DNA of 21,675 bases from the NCBI GenBank assembly GCA_943330925.2, contig CALQJP020000010.1:1-21675 (forward strand). The letters run 5' to 3'. This document shows positions 8,660 to 15,844 of this stretch, piece by piece. A program made the position numbers and the translations under genes. This DNA comes from Chryseobacterium gleum (GTDB lineage Bacteria > Bacteroidota > Bacteroidia > Flavobacteriales_D > Sanyastnellaceae). The notes under the pieces were generated by a model, which searched no databases, had not been told where the DNA came from, and saw only the letters and a program-made list of their open reading frames with translations. How positions within the stretch are numbered: the stretch's first letter is position 1; every line of letters begins with the position of its first letter.

Positions 8660-9195
8660 TTTTCTGTCAGGTAAGCTTCAATTTTATGAACCGCATGATG
8701 GTAGCTTGCCTTCAAGGCTCCTATACTGGTGCCTGTTATTTCGGCCATTTCTTCGTAATTCAAATCATCATAATAACGCATCACAAAGACGGTCTTCTGC
8801 TTCTCGGGTAATAGCGCAATGGCCGTTTGCAGTTTTGCCTGAATTTCATCGCCCGAAAAAAGCACATCCGATTGCAACGCGCTTCCCAACTCGAATTCTA
8901 CTTGGGTTACATCTACGCTCATCAAGCGCTTGGAGCTTCTCAGAAAAGAGATGCACTCGTTATGGGCAATGCGGTAAAGCCAAGTCGATAACTTTGATTC
9001 GCCTCTGAAACTGTCGATTGCCTTCCATGCCTTCACAAATACAATTTGCGAAACATCATCGGCATCTTCATGACTGAGCACCATGCGGCGTATGTAGTAG
9101 TAAATGGGGCGCTGATACTGCCGAATAAACTCCGTAACTCCGGCGTTCCTTCGCCGAGGGTCTTGCAGCATATCCAACAATTCGCGATCCGTCAT
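8656..9195 (-). CDS. ECF-type RNA polymerase sigma factor
   Basis: A 179-residue sigma-70 family protein of the extracytoplasmic-function class. Region 2 runs over about residues 20-90, with YYYIRRMVLSHEDADDVSQI and FVKAWKAIDSFRGESKLSTW then LYRIAHNECISFLR. Region 4 covers about residues 115-175, with LLPEKQKTVFVMRYYDDLNY, EEMAEITGTSIGALKASYHH and AVHKIE. There is no region 3, as expected. It overlaps the putative anti-sigma gene by 4 bp and is 41 bp downstream of gldF on the same strand, so it may be read from the lgt-gldF transcript or from its own promoter. Which genes it controls cannot be told; the Spy-like partner suggests envelope stress. Confidence 0.93.
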   Translation of the reverse strand: MTDRELLDMLQDPRRRNAGVTEFIRQYQRPIYYYIRRMVLSHEDADDVSQIVFVKAWKAIDSFRGESKLSTWLYRIAHNECISFLRSSKRLMSVDVTQVEFELGSALQSDVLFSGDEIQAKLQTAIALLPEKQKTVFVMRYYDDLNYEEMAEITGTSIGALKASYHHAVHKIEAYLTEK

Positions 9196-9236
9196 ATCGG
9201 GTCAGACGATGCCTACCGGCTTTCGGTTTAACGACA

Positions 9237-9968
9237 CTACCACTTTCTTGCGTTGAGCACTGTTTTGGTGAGCAAGAGAAACGTGAAGATCAATGCAAGG
9301 AAATACACCACATCGCGGCTATCGATAAGGCCGCGGCTGAGTGAATTGTAATGTGCCTGCATGCCCAGGTTCAGAATAAGGCTGTCTGCGGCTCCCAGTA
9401 ACTCAAAGGAAGCAATGGAAGAAAAGCCCGTATACATGAAGAAGCAAAGCATGGCCGCCACCAAAAAGCTCACAATTTGATTGTTGGTAATGCTGGAGGC
9501 GAAAATGCCAATGGCCACATAACCCGCAGCCAGCAGCAACAGTCCGATGTAGGAACCCCAGGTTCCACCGCTGTCGATATTGCCTACCGGGTCGCCCAGC
9601 GAATACACCGTGAAGTAGTAAACCAAGGTCGGAACGATGGCAATCACCACCAAAAGAAATCCGGCGAGGTACTTCGCTCCTATTATCTGCGCATCGGTAA
9701 TTGGTTTGGTCAGCAGTAATTCGATAGTTCCGGTGCGCTTCTCCTCCGCAAACGAGCGCATGGTAATGGCCGGTATCAAAAACATCAAAACCCAAGGCGA
9801 TATAAAAAAGAGAGGCTCAATAGAAGCAAACCCGCTTTGTAGAATGTTGAAGTCGCCATCAAAAATCCATAAGAAAAGTCCGGTGATAAGCAGAAAAACA
9901 GCCACCACCACATAACCTATCAATGAGCTTAAAAACGTTCTTATTTCTTTCAGCAGGAGAGCTTTCAT
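9237..9968 (-). CDS. gldF: Gliding-motility-type ABC transporter permease GldF
   Basis: A 243-residue ABC-2 type permease with about six hydrophobic segments. The start MKALLLKEIRTFLSSLIGYV, the ISPWVLMFLIPAITMRSFAEEK stretch and KRTGTIELLLTKPITDAQII are typical of GldF. In gliding flavobacteria GldF works with the ATPase GldA and with GldG, whose gene usually follows directly. Here the next gene is an ECF sigma factor and no gldG is present nearby. gldF lies 23 bp downstream of lgt, so the two are probably co-transcribed. GldF homologues also occur in non-gliding Bacteroidota, so motility cannot be concluded from this gene alone. Confidence 0.87.
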   Translation of the reverse strand: MKALLLKEIRTFLSSLIGYVVVAVFLLITGLFLWIFDGDFNILQSGFASIEPLFFISPWVLMFLIPAITMRSFAEEKRTGTIELLLTKPITDAQIIGAKYLAGFLLVVIAIVPTLVYYFTVYSLGDPVGNIDSGGTWGSYIGLLLLAAGYVAIGIFASSITNNQIVSFLVAAMLCFFMYTGFSSIASFELLGAADSLILNLGMQAHYNSLSRGLIDSRDVVYFLALIFTFLLLTKTVLNARKW

Positions 9969-9991
9969 ACGGGTTTATTCTGTGCGTAAAA

Positions 9992-11227
9992 TTAGTTAGG
10001 TGTGGCTAGTTTCGCTGTTCGTCTTCGATAAACAAACAACCCCGCGCCGGTTAAGAAAAACAACACAGCAATCACCTCTGCCTGCGTAGCCTGAATGCCC
10101 AGCAGGTCGAACTTATTGTTGACACGGATTTTCTCGATGAAAAAGCGCTCAATGCCATTGAGCATGAGATACGATGCAAACATGAGCCCCGGTATGGTGA
10201 GTCGCTTTCGGATGAACCACAAGAACAGAAAAATACCGGTGGCCATAATGGTTTCATACACCGGGGTGGGAAATACCATTGGGTCGAGGTGGGTGCAATA
10301 CCCGTCGAAGCAAGGTACGTTCGGATCGGTTATGGGCAGCACGTTGGTGTCGTTGAGTTCGCCCAAATATTGAGGATAGTTCACGTCGTAATTAACGTTG
10401 TTGGGATAGTCGTAGGCCCACATCCAGTCGGGAAGCCAAGAAAGCCAACCGGGTTTGGGTGCGGCATTAGCAATACCCCAGTCGCCATCGCCGCTTACCT
10501 GACATCCAATACGACCAATGCCATAGCCCAGTATCATTCCGGGCGCCGCGGCATCCGATAGATGCCATCCGTTAACCCCTTTGCTACGGGCATAAAGCAA
10601 CACACCGATAGATCCGAGAATGATTCCACCGTATACTGTTAATCCGCTGATGAAACTATTGAAGGAAGGATGTCGGAAAAACTCTACAAACTCACGCGGG
10701 TTTTCCAACAGGTGAAACAACTTCGCACCCAGAATTCCAAACACCGCAGCTGCAAAGGTGAAATTGCCTGTCATGTGGTGCGGGTATACGTCTATTTCTT
10801 CGCGCAAGGGCTCCGGCAACTGTTCCTTCTTAAACTCCCAGTAACGCCAGCCGCCCATGAGAGCCATCATACCCAAGCCCAGCAACCAACTGCCATCCCA
10901 CGAAAAAAGAAATCGTTGAGGGTTGGATCCCGTGGCAAAAAGCTCACTGCCGTTGATAGCGAGGTAGATAAACTTCCAGCCCATGATGAAGCCCATCAAA
11001 CCACTGGTCGCAATTTCTGCCCAATCCGGCTTTCCGCCTTTGACGATAGTGCTTTTGGTTGGCGTAAAATGGCCCTCCTTAGCCTTCCTCTTCAGTTCAA
11101 TACCCCAAATGTAGCTGGCTACAACAAAGGCAATCGCTACAAAGAACCCAAAGCTGTTCAGCAAGCGAGTCCATCCCCAATCGATTCCAAAAAGATCGAG
11201 TAACGCATGGTAAATGGTAGGATACAT
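9992..11227 (-). CDS. lgt: Prolipoprotein diacylglyceryl transferase
   Basis: Lgt moves a diacylglyceryl group from phosphatidylglycerol to the lipobox cysteine of prolipoproteins in the inner membrane. The 411-residue chain has several hydrophobic segments, VYGGIILGSIGVLLYA, and the Lgt signature region GYGIGRIGCQVSGDGDWG, where the Arg and acidic residues correspond to the catalytic GRxxNFxNGE-type motif in its Bacteroidota form. A late IEKIRVNNKFDLLGIQATQAE segment matches the second conserved Arg region. Most bacterial Lgt proteins have 260-300 residues; the extra length here comes from a long N-terminal part and an insert after the signature (WLPDWMWAYDYPNNVNYDVN and onwards). The ATG at 11227 is preferred to an in-frame TTG at 11281. 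Confidence 0.9.
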   Translation of the reverse strand: MYPTIYHALLDLFGIDWGWTRLLNSFGFFVAIAFVVASYIWGIELKRKAKEGHFTPTKSTIVKGGKPDWAEIATSGLMGFIMGWKFIYLAINGSELFATGSNPQRFLFSWDGSWLLGLGMMALMGGWRYWEFKKEQLPEPLREEIDVYPHHMTGNFTFAAAVFGILGAKLFHLLENPREFVEFFRHPSFNSFISGLTVYGGIILGSIGVLLYARSKGVNGWHLSDAAAPGMILGYGIGRIGCQVSGDGDWGIANAAPKPGWLSWLPDWMWAYDYPNNVNYDVNYPQYLGELNDTNVLPITDPNVPCFDGYCTHLDPMVFPTPVYETIMATGIFLFLWFIRKRLTIPGLMFASYLMLNGIERFFIEKIRVNNKFDLLGIQATQAEVIAVLFFLTGAGLFVYRRRTAKLATPN

Positions 11228-11440
11228 AATTGAGGTTGGTTTGAATCCCCAAATGAAAGGCACATCAGGCCTTCTATTCAAGCTCCGGCATGTGAAATTT
11301 CAACATAAGCACCAAAATCGGAAAATCTGCTTATATTGGCTGAGCGTGAGAGCGTTGATTTTGAGCTTCAAACGGCCTCGTCATCGTTTCTTGTCGGCAG
11401 AGAAGTCCGTGTTTTGTTGTTTCACTTTAAAACCTTAACC
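11228..11440. other. Divergent intergenic region between lgt and the small helical-protein gene
   Basis: At 213 bp this is the longest non-coding gap in the window. It must hold the lgt promoter and probably the promoter of the plus-strand gene. A TATATTGG at 11333-11340 resembles a Bacteroidota -7 element (TAnnTTTG) for the plus strand, but I see no TTTG at the right distance. No RNA gene, riboswitch or terminator hairpin is apparent. Confidence 0.4.
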
Positions 11441-11752
11441 ATGCAGAATTCTCGCGAGTCTACCCGCAACATCGTTCAGGAACTCATGAACGAGGTCATT
11501 GAACAAGGCTTTCATGAATTGGTAAGCCGTCCCCAAGAATCCACCCGTTTGAATATTCTCATACAATCGGCAAGCAACAAATTGGGTGAGCTACTCCACC
11601 GCATTGACCACCCCGAATACAAGGATGGAAGCAAGGAGCAGCAAGCACATTGGCAGACGATTACCACTATGGCACAAAGCGAGAGCCTGGCCATGCTTTC
11701 TGAAGTTCAACGCATCCGCCTGGAACACAATCCGCGGTTGAAACGGATATAG
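11441..11752 (+). CDS. Small helical protein of unknown function
   Basis: A 103-residue protein beginning MQNSRESTRNIVQELMNEVI, with no signal peptide, transmembrane segment or cysteine. The sequence reads as three or four amphipathic helices, including STRLNILIQSASNKLGELLH and HWQTITTMAQSESLAMLSEV, and ends basic (HNPRLKRI). I do not recognise the family. The frame stays open upstream to 11336 through a TTG, but the ATG at 11441 follows an AT-rich ACTTTAAAACCTTAACC leader and gives a coherent protein. Codon use resembles the neighbours, so it is probably real. It converges on the GH16 gene with 6 bp between stops. Confidence 0.6.
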   Translation: MQNSRESTRNIVQELMNEVIEQGFHELVSRPQESTRLNILIQSASNKLGELLHRIDHPEYKDGSKEQQAHWQTITTMAQSESLAMLSEVQRIRLEHNPRLKRI

Positions 11753-11758
11753 CAGGAC

Positions 11759-12790
11759 TTACTGCTTCACAAATGTCTTGGTAAAACGCTGTGCTTTTGC
11801 GTTGCACTCCAAGGTGTAGGTGCCTGCAGCCAATGATTCAACGTCGATGCGTGTCTTGTTATCCGTGATGTTTACTGTCATTACTTTTTTTCCGGCTGCA
11901 TCCAGTATGATGCAATCTTCCAAAACCACGCTGCATTCTACAGTCAACTCCTGCATTGCCGGGTTGGGATAAACTGATAAAATCAACTTTTCTGCATCTG
12001 CAACTGTACTGGCCACAGCCGGTTGATACACGCGCACATAGTCGACCAGCATGCTGGATGGGAACGGCGTTGTAGCATCGGGGTAGCCGGGCCAGTTTCC
12101 GCCTACAGCCAAGTTGAGCAGCAAGAACATCGGATGGCGAAACGCATCATCCGAATTATTGGATGCTTGCACGGAGAACTGATAGAACTGAACACCATCC
12201 ACATACCAGCGAATGAGGTTTTCTTCCCAGATGATGCCGTACACATGATACTGCGTCGGATCGGTGTTATAACCATTTCCTATGTAAGTGTGCCCGTTGT
12301 TTTCCCAGTGAACTGCTCCGTGCGTTCTGTATTCATTGCTCACGTGCTCCATGATGTCGATCTCGCCGCACTGCGGCCATGAAACCTCTTCGATATTGGC
12401 GCCCAAGGCCCAGAAAGCCGGCCACAAACCTTGTCCCAGCGGCAGCTTCATGCGAGCCTCTACTTTGCCATATTCAAAATCGAATAGCCCCTTGGTAATG
12501 ATTCGCGCGCTGGTATACTCCGTTGCACCTGTACCTTCATGGCGCGCTGTAATCGTCAGCATGCCATTCGACACTTCTATGTTCTCCGAAGCATTGGTGT
12601 AATACTGCCACTCGTTGTTGCCCCAGCCACCGTTGCCAAACTCATACGACCAGTTAGCGGTATTGAGCGCATTGCCCGAAAACTCGTCAGACCAGAGAAG
12701 TTCCCAGGTGGTTTGACTTTTCGATTGAAGAGCCATCAACATGCAGGTAGCCGACAGCAAGAAAGAAGTGCGATAAAATGATGATTTCAT
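11759..12790 (-). CDS. Secreted GH16 beta-glucanase (laminarinase-like) with T9SS sorting domain
   Basis: A 343-residue exported enzyme with a signal peptide at residues 1-26 (…SKSQ|TTWELLWSDEF) and a GH16 jelly-roll domain at about residues 28-256. The catalytic signature is GEIDIMEHV, giving E143 as nucleophile, D145 as helper and E148 as acid/base. Flanking family motifs are ARIITKGLFDFEYGKVEARM, GQGLWPAFWALG and LNLAVGGNWPG. The glucanase type suggests endo-cleavage of beta-1,3- or mixed-linked glucans such as laminarin. Residues 268-343 form a type A T9SS C-terminal domain (LSVYPNPAMQELTVEC … AGTYTLECNAKAQRF), so it should be exported by T9SS and become surface-attached or released. The ATG at 12790 lies directly after a strong terminator hairpin that follows the large modular gene. 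Substrate specificity is inferred. Confidence 0.93.
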   Translation of the reverse strand: MKSSFYRTSFLLSATCMLMALQSKSQTTWELLWSDEFSGNALNTANWSYEFGNGGWGNNEWQYYTNASENIEVSNGMLTITARHEGTGATEYTSARIITKGLFDFEYGKVEARMKLPLGQGLWPAFWALGANIEEVSWPQCGEIDIMEHVSNEYRTHGAVHWENNGHTYIGNGYNTDPTQYHVYGIIWEENLIRWYVDGVQFYQFSVQASNNSDDAFRHPMFLLLNLAVGGNWPGYPDATTPFPSSMLVDYVRVYQPAVASTVADAEKLILSVYPNPAMQELTVECSVVLEDCIILDAAGKKVMTVNITDNKTRIDVESLAAGTYTLECNAKAQRFTKTFVKQ

Positions 12791-12795
12791 AGTGG

Positions 12796-12834
12796 TATAA
12801 AAAAGAGAATGGCTCGCTAAGCCGCGAGCCATTC
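12796..12834 (-). terminator. Intrinsic terminator/attenuator between the large modular gene and the GH16 gene
   Basis: A perfect 11-bp inverted repeat (GAATGGCTCGC and its complement at 12807-12817 and 12824-12834) has a 6-nt loop. On the minus strand it is followed by TCTTTTTT. It starts 12 bp after the stop of the 950-residue protein and ends just before the GH16 start, so it sits in the 5' leader of the GH16 gene. Confidence 0.85.
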
Positions 12835-12846
12835 CGTATGTTTTGA

Positions 12847-15699
12847 TTAGTGTTGAACTACAATTTTGCGAGAGAATTGACGCGCGCCATCCCATACAAT
12901 CACTTGATACAAACCGGCAGGCAACTGCTCTGTTGCAACTGTGATTTGCTTCATACCGTTGTTCGAACCGTCGACTACTACTCTACCCAACTGATCGACC
13001 ACGCTGTAGTTCACTGCAGTTGCTTGGTTGAGTTGAATGTTGAATTGCGTGTTGGCCGGATTTGGTGAAACCACGAAATCAAGCGCATTCATTTCTTCCA
13101 CGTTCACGATGCAAGGTGCGCAGCTTTCCCAGCATACCATTCCAATATTCACGTCTTCAGAAACGACCAACTCACGAGCGATACCGAATTCAAAGGCCAC
13201 GGTGCACGTACCTTCAGAAAGATTTTCCAACTGTGTTCCACCGTTGATGGTGAACTGGTAGTAATGCACGCCCGGCAACACATCGAATGTCAACGAGTAT
13301 TGGTTATTACCAAGTGAAGTCATTGGCTGGCAACCAACACAGAAGTTGTTGAATGAACCCGTTACTTCAGCGCTTGTAGCCACCACATCACCCAAATCCA
13401 GGTTGAGCGTAACGCTCACCGGTTCCGGAATCAAACATGGACCGCACAATGCCCAGCACACAGGAGCAAGAATAGTATCCGATTGAATGTTGAGCAAACG
13501 ATTCACGAAAGCGCCATCCGTAACGGTGCATGGATCACCTGAAGTCAATTGCTCAGAAGCTGCCCAGTTGTCGTAGCTGTACTTAAACTCGTAGCTGCCC
13601 TCTTGAAGGGTTGTAGTTGCTTCCCAAATTCCATCGCTGTTTGCGTCGGTCATTTGGAAACAGTTGCCACACCAGTTGTTGAACGTACCGTTAACCTCAG
13701 GATTGATAAATCCGGTTACTCCGTTCATATCCACCTGGAAGGTTACATCATGTGTTACGGGTACCTGTGAGCAATCGCCGCATGACTCCCAGCATACAAC
13801 CGGAAGAACAACGTCGCCAGTAACATTCAAAGAGCGATTGGTAAATCCGAAATTGGTCACTGTGCAAGGCAAGCCCGCCAGCAAATTCTCTTGACCTGCC
13901 CATGCATCGTATGCAAACTTGTATTCATGAACGCCTTCATCGATCATTGCGGTTCCGGTCCAAATGCCATCACCGTCGTTGTCAGACATAGCAAAGCAGC
14001 CACCACACCATCCGTTGAAAGATCCATTCACCTCAGGCAATATGAAATCTGAAACATTTTGCATGTCGACCTGGAAGGTTACACTGTATTGGTTAACGAC
14101 CACTACTTCACCGCCAAATTCCACATCATCAAAATAGTAGGTCTTCTCGCCTGCCGTTGCGCCGTCCACTCCAAAGTTGAAGAAGATGGTTGCTTTGTCG
14201 TAGGTGTATCCGAAATTGATCGCAGCGGTGCCTGCAGATTGATTTGAGAAGTCAAATACAAGCGTTTCCCAATCATTAGCAACAGAAGTAGTCACGTTGG
14301 TCTCCACGCTGTGTGTTGGATTCGTGTGATCTTCTACTTTGAGTCGAACCTGAATACCTGCATCGGGCGACCACACACGCACCGACATGGTGGTTGCATC
14401 GGCGGCAAAAGGAATCGGGCTGCTGAAGCCGAGTTCAGCCGGTGCTGTAATAGTAACACCTGATGATGCACCTGCAGTGGCGCTCTTGGTTACTCGTGCA
14501 ACCATATTCGTCGCGTCGGTTGGATCAACCACAACGGCAGCATCTTCCGAACCATCAAATCCAATCAAACCATATTCAACCAAAGCATCGTTGAACGTCA
14601 CAGGCAAATTCATTTGATTCAATACAATTACGTTACACGCGTTGCAGCTTTCCCAACACACCACACCAGCGTCTGTTGCACCTTCAACAGTGATAACGCG
14701 ATTTACTAAACCCTCCGGAGAGGTTTGAGTGCACGCAGTTCCGGAAACAAGCATTTCTTGACCAGTCCAAGTATCGTATGAAAATTTGTATTCGTAATTG
14801 CCTGCATCCAACGGAATAGTGATCGACCAAACGTTATCACCATCGGCATCGATCATGGCAGCACAGTTTCCACACCAGCCGTTGAAGGTTCCGTTGATTT
14901 CGGGAGTTGTAAATGGAAAAGCAACATTGTTCATGTCTACGCTAAATGTCACATCGAATGGACCGGTATTAACCCCACACACCGCGCAGCTTCCATAGCA
15001 CACAGCAGGTAGAACCTCGTCTTGTGAAACGGTCAATACACGATTGGTATAGATGTCTGTTGTCATGGTGCAAGGAGACCCCGGCGACAATGTTTCCTGT
15101 CCTGACCAGTTATCATGGCTGAACTTGTATTCGTAGGTACCTTCTTGCAGTGAAACGGTAATTGACCAAATGCCGTCTCCGTTAGCGTCCGACATTGCTG
15201 TGCAGTTGCCACACCATCCGTTGAAATCACCATTGACTTCCGGAGTAGTGAAGCCGGTTTGTTCGTTCATGTCTACTTGAAACGTGATGTCGTAGAAGAC
15301 AGGAGCAGCCGCACAATCGACACATGCACCCCAGCACACTACAGGCAATACAACGTCGCCCGTCACAACGAGTGTTCTGTTGGTGAAGCCGAAGTTGGTT
15401 ACCGTGCAAGGGCTTCCTTGAACCAGATTCTCTTGCGATAACCAAGCGTCAGCTGCGAACTTGTACTCATAGCTGCCGGAAGCCAAGTTGGTGGTTGCTT
15501 CCCAAATGTTATCGCCATCGCCATCGGTCATTTGGAAACATCCGCCGCACCAGCCATTGAACGAGCCGTTGACTTCAGGGATTGTGAAGTTGCTTTGCTG
15601 CGACATATCGACACGGAAGGTAATGTTGAAAGCCCCGGCCGAAAGACTGATTACTAGGGCGAGAGCAATTAGAAATGTTTTGGTAATTGTAAGATTCAT
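12847..15699 (-). CDS. Large secreted multi-modular glycan-binding-like protein with T9SS sorting domain
   Basis: A 950-residue exported protein with no recognisable catalytic domain. After a signal peptide (residues 1-23) come modules at 25-132, 136-242 and 247-356, an unrelated beta-sandwich at about 362-533, modules at 537-645, 650-756 and 760-866, and a T9SS C-terminal domain at 872-950 (VVSPNPANTQFNIQL … LPAGLYQVIVW). Each ~107-residue module begins like DVTFQVDMN, has PEVNGSFNGWCGGC, an acidic D-x-D-G-D-x-I-W loop, a YEYKF strand and ends VVCWxSCxxC. The folds resemble E-set/CBM20-48-type starch-binding modules. The central domain (LPVTFNDALVEYGLIGFDG … YYFDDVEFGG) resembles carbohydrate-binding beta-sandwiches found beside laminarinases in marine Bacteroidota. 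It is followed by the GH16 gene and divergent from the Nudix-type regulator. A surface glycan-binding role is inferred. Confidence 0.82.
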   Translation of the reverse strand: MNLTITKTFLIALALVISLSAGAFNITFRVDMSQQSNFTIPEVNGSFNGWCGGCFQMTDGDGDNIWEATTNLASGSYEYKFAADAWLSQENLVQGSPCTVTNFGFTNRTLVVTGDVVLPVVCWGACVDCAAAPVFYDITFQVDMNEQTGFTTPEVNGDFNGWCGNCTAMSDANGDGIWSITVSLQEGTYEYKFSHDNWSGQETLSPGSPCTMTTDIYTNRVLTVSQDEVLPAVCYGSCAVCGVNTGPFDVTFSVDMNNVAFPFTTPEINGTFNGWCGNCAAMIDADGDNVWSITIPLDAGNYEYKFSYDTWTGQEMLVSGTACTQTSPEGLVNRVITVEGATDAGVVCWESCNACNVIVLNQMNLPVTFNDALVEYGLIGFDGSEDAAVVVDPTDATNMVARVTKSATAGASSGVTITAPAELGFSSPIPFAADATTMSVRVWSPDAGIQVRLKVEDHTNPTHSVETNVTTSVANDWETLVFDFSNQSAGTAAINFGYTYDKATIFFNFGVDGATAGEKTYYFDDVEFGGEVVVVNQYSVTFQVDMQNVSDFILPEVNGSFNGWCGGCFAMSDNDGDGIWTGTAMIDEGVHEYKFAYDAWAGQENLLAGLPCTVTNFGFTNRSLNVTGDVVLPVVCWESCGDCSQVPVTHDVTFQVDMNGVTGFINPEVNGTFNNWCGNCFQMTDANSDGIWEATTTLQEGSYEFKYSYDNWAASEQLTSGDPCTVTDGAFVNRLLNIQSDTILAPVCWALCGPCLIPEPVSVTLNLDLGDVVATSAEVTGSFNNFCVGCQPMTSLGNNQYSLTFDVLPGVHYYQFTINGGTQLENLSEGTCTVAFEFGIARELVVSEDVNIGMVCWESCAPCIVNVEEMNALDFVVSPNPANTQFNIQLNQATAVNYSVVDQLGRVVVDGSNNGMKQITVATEQLPAGLYQVIVWDGARQFSRKIVVQH
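13102..15627 (-). repeat. Six six-cysteine CBM-like modules in the 950-residue protein
   Basis: Approximate module limits from N- to C-terminus are 15627-15304, 15294-14974, 14961-14632, 14091-13765, 13752-13432 and 13422-13102. The unrelated beta-sandwich occupies about 14616-14101. Every module has six cysteines in the order C-x2-C, then C 42-44 residues later, then C 24-25 residues later, then x3-C-x2-C. The last module is the most diverged: it lacks the acidic DxDGDxIW loop, which is replaced by SLGNNQY. Confidence 0.88.
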
Positions 15700-15716
15700 G
15701 TGAACTTTGTTTGCGG

Positions 15717-15746
15717 CGAATATAGAGTAATTGTCATTTTTACAAA
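15717..15746 (-). promoter_or_regulatory. Predicted Bacteroidota promoter of the 950-residue protein gene
   Basis: On the minus strand there is a TTTG (-33 element, plus coordinates 15743-15746), an 18-bp spacer and TATATTCG (15717-15724), a 7-of-8 match to the -7 consensus TAnnTTTG. The ATG is 17 bp further on. The same arrangement and nearly the same bases occur ahead of the 438-residue protein gene. Confidence 0.65.
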
Positions 15747-15750
15747 ATGA
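15734..15750. promoter_or_regulatory. Perfect palindrome overlapping the -33 element: candidate operator
   Basis: TCATTTT-TAC-AAAATGA has two 7-bp arms in perfect inverted repeat. It covers the TTTG of the leftward promoter and lies about 50 bp upstream of the -33 element of the divergent regulator gene. A dimeric regulator bound here would block the modular-protein promoter. The divergent Nudix-type regulator is the natural candidate; this is inference. Confidence 0.5.
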
Positions 15751-15798
15751 TTGTTATCTATCAGTTTTCTTCTAATTTTGGATTGACAACATTTTGAA

Positions 15799-15827
15799 TT
15801 TGTGAATTGCGTACTACATTATTTTTG
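15799..15827 (+). promoter_or_regulatory. Predicted promoter of the Nudix-type regulator gene
   Basis: A TTTG at 15799-15802, a 17-bp spacer, and TATTTTTG at 15820-15827, an exact match to the Bacteroidota -7 consensus TAnnTTTG. The ATG at 15845 implies a short 5' leader of about a dozen bases. Confidence 0.7.
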
Positions 15828-15844
15828 CAACCCTAAAAACAAAA

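Noticed and set aside
11293..11302. 10-bp palindrome TGAAATTTCA in the lgt upstream region
   Set aside because: It is short and AT-rich; a match of this size is plausible by chance, and it is not linked to a clear promoter element.
12791..12895. Upstream extension of the GH16 gene to 12895
   Set aside because: It would run through the terminator hairpin and overlap the end of the upstream gene; the signal peptide begins cleanly at the ATG at 12790.
13102..15627. Repeat array as an assembly artefact
   Set aside because: The modules differ at many residues and contain an unrelated domain, so they are not copies of one mis-assembled segment.
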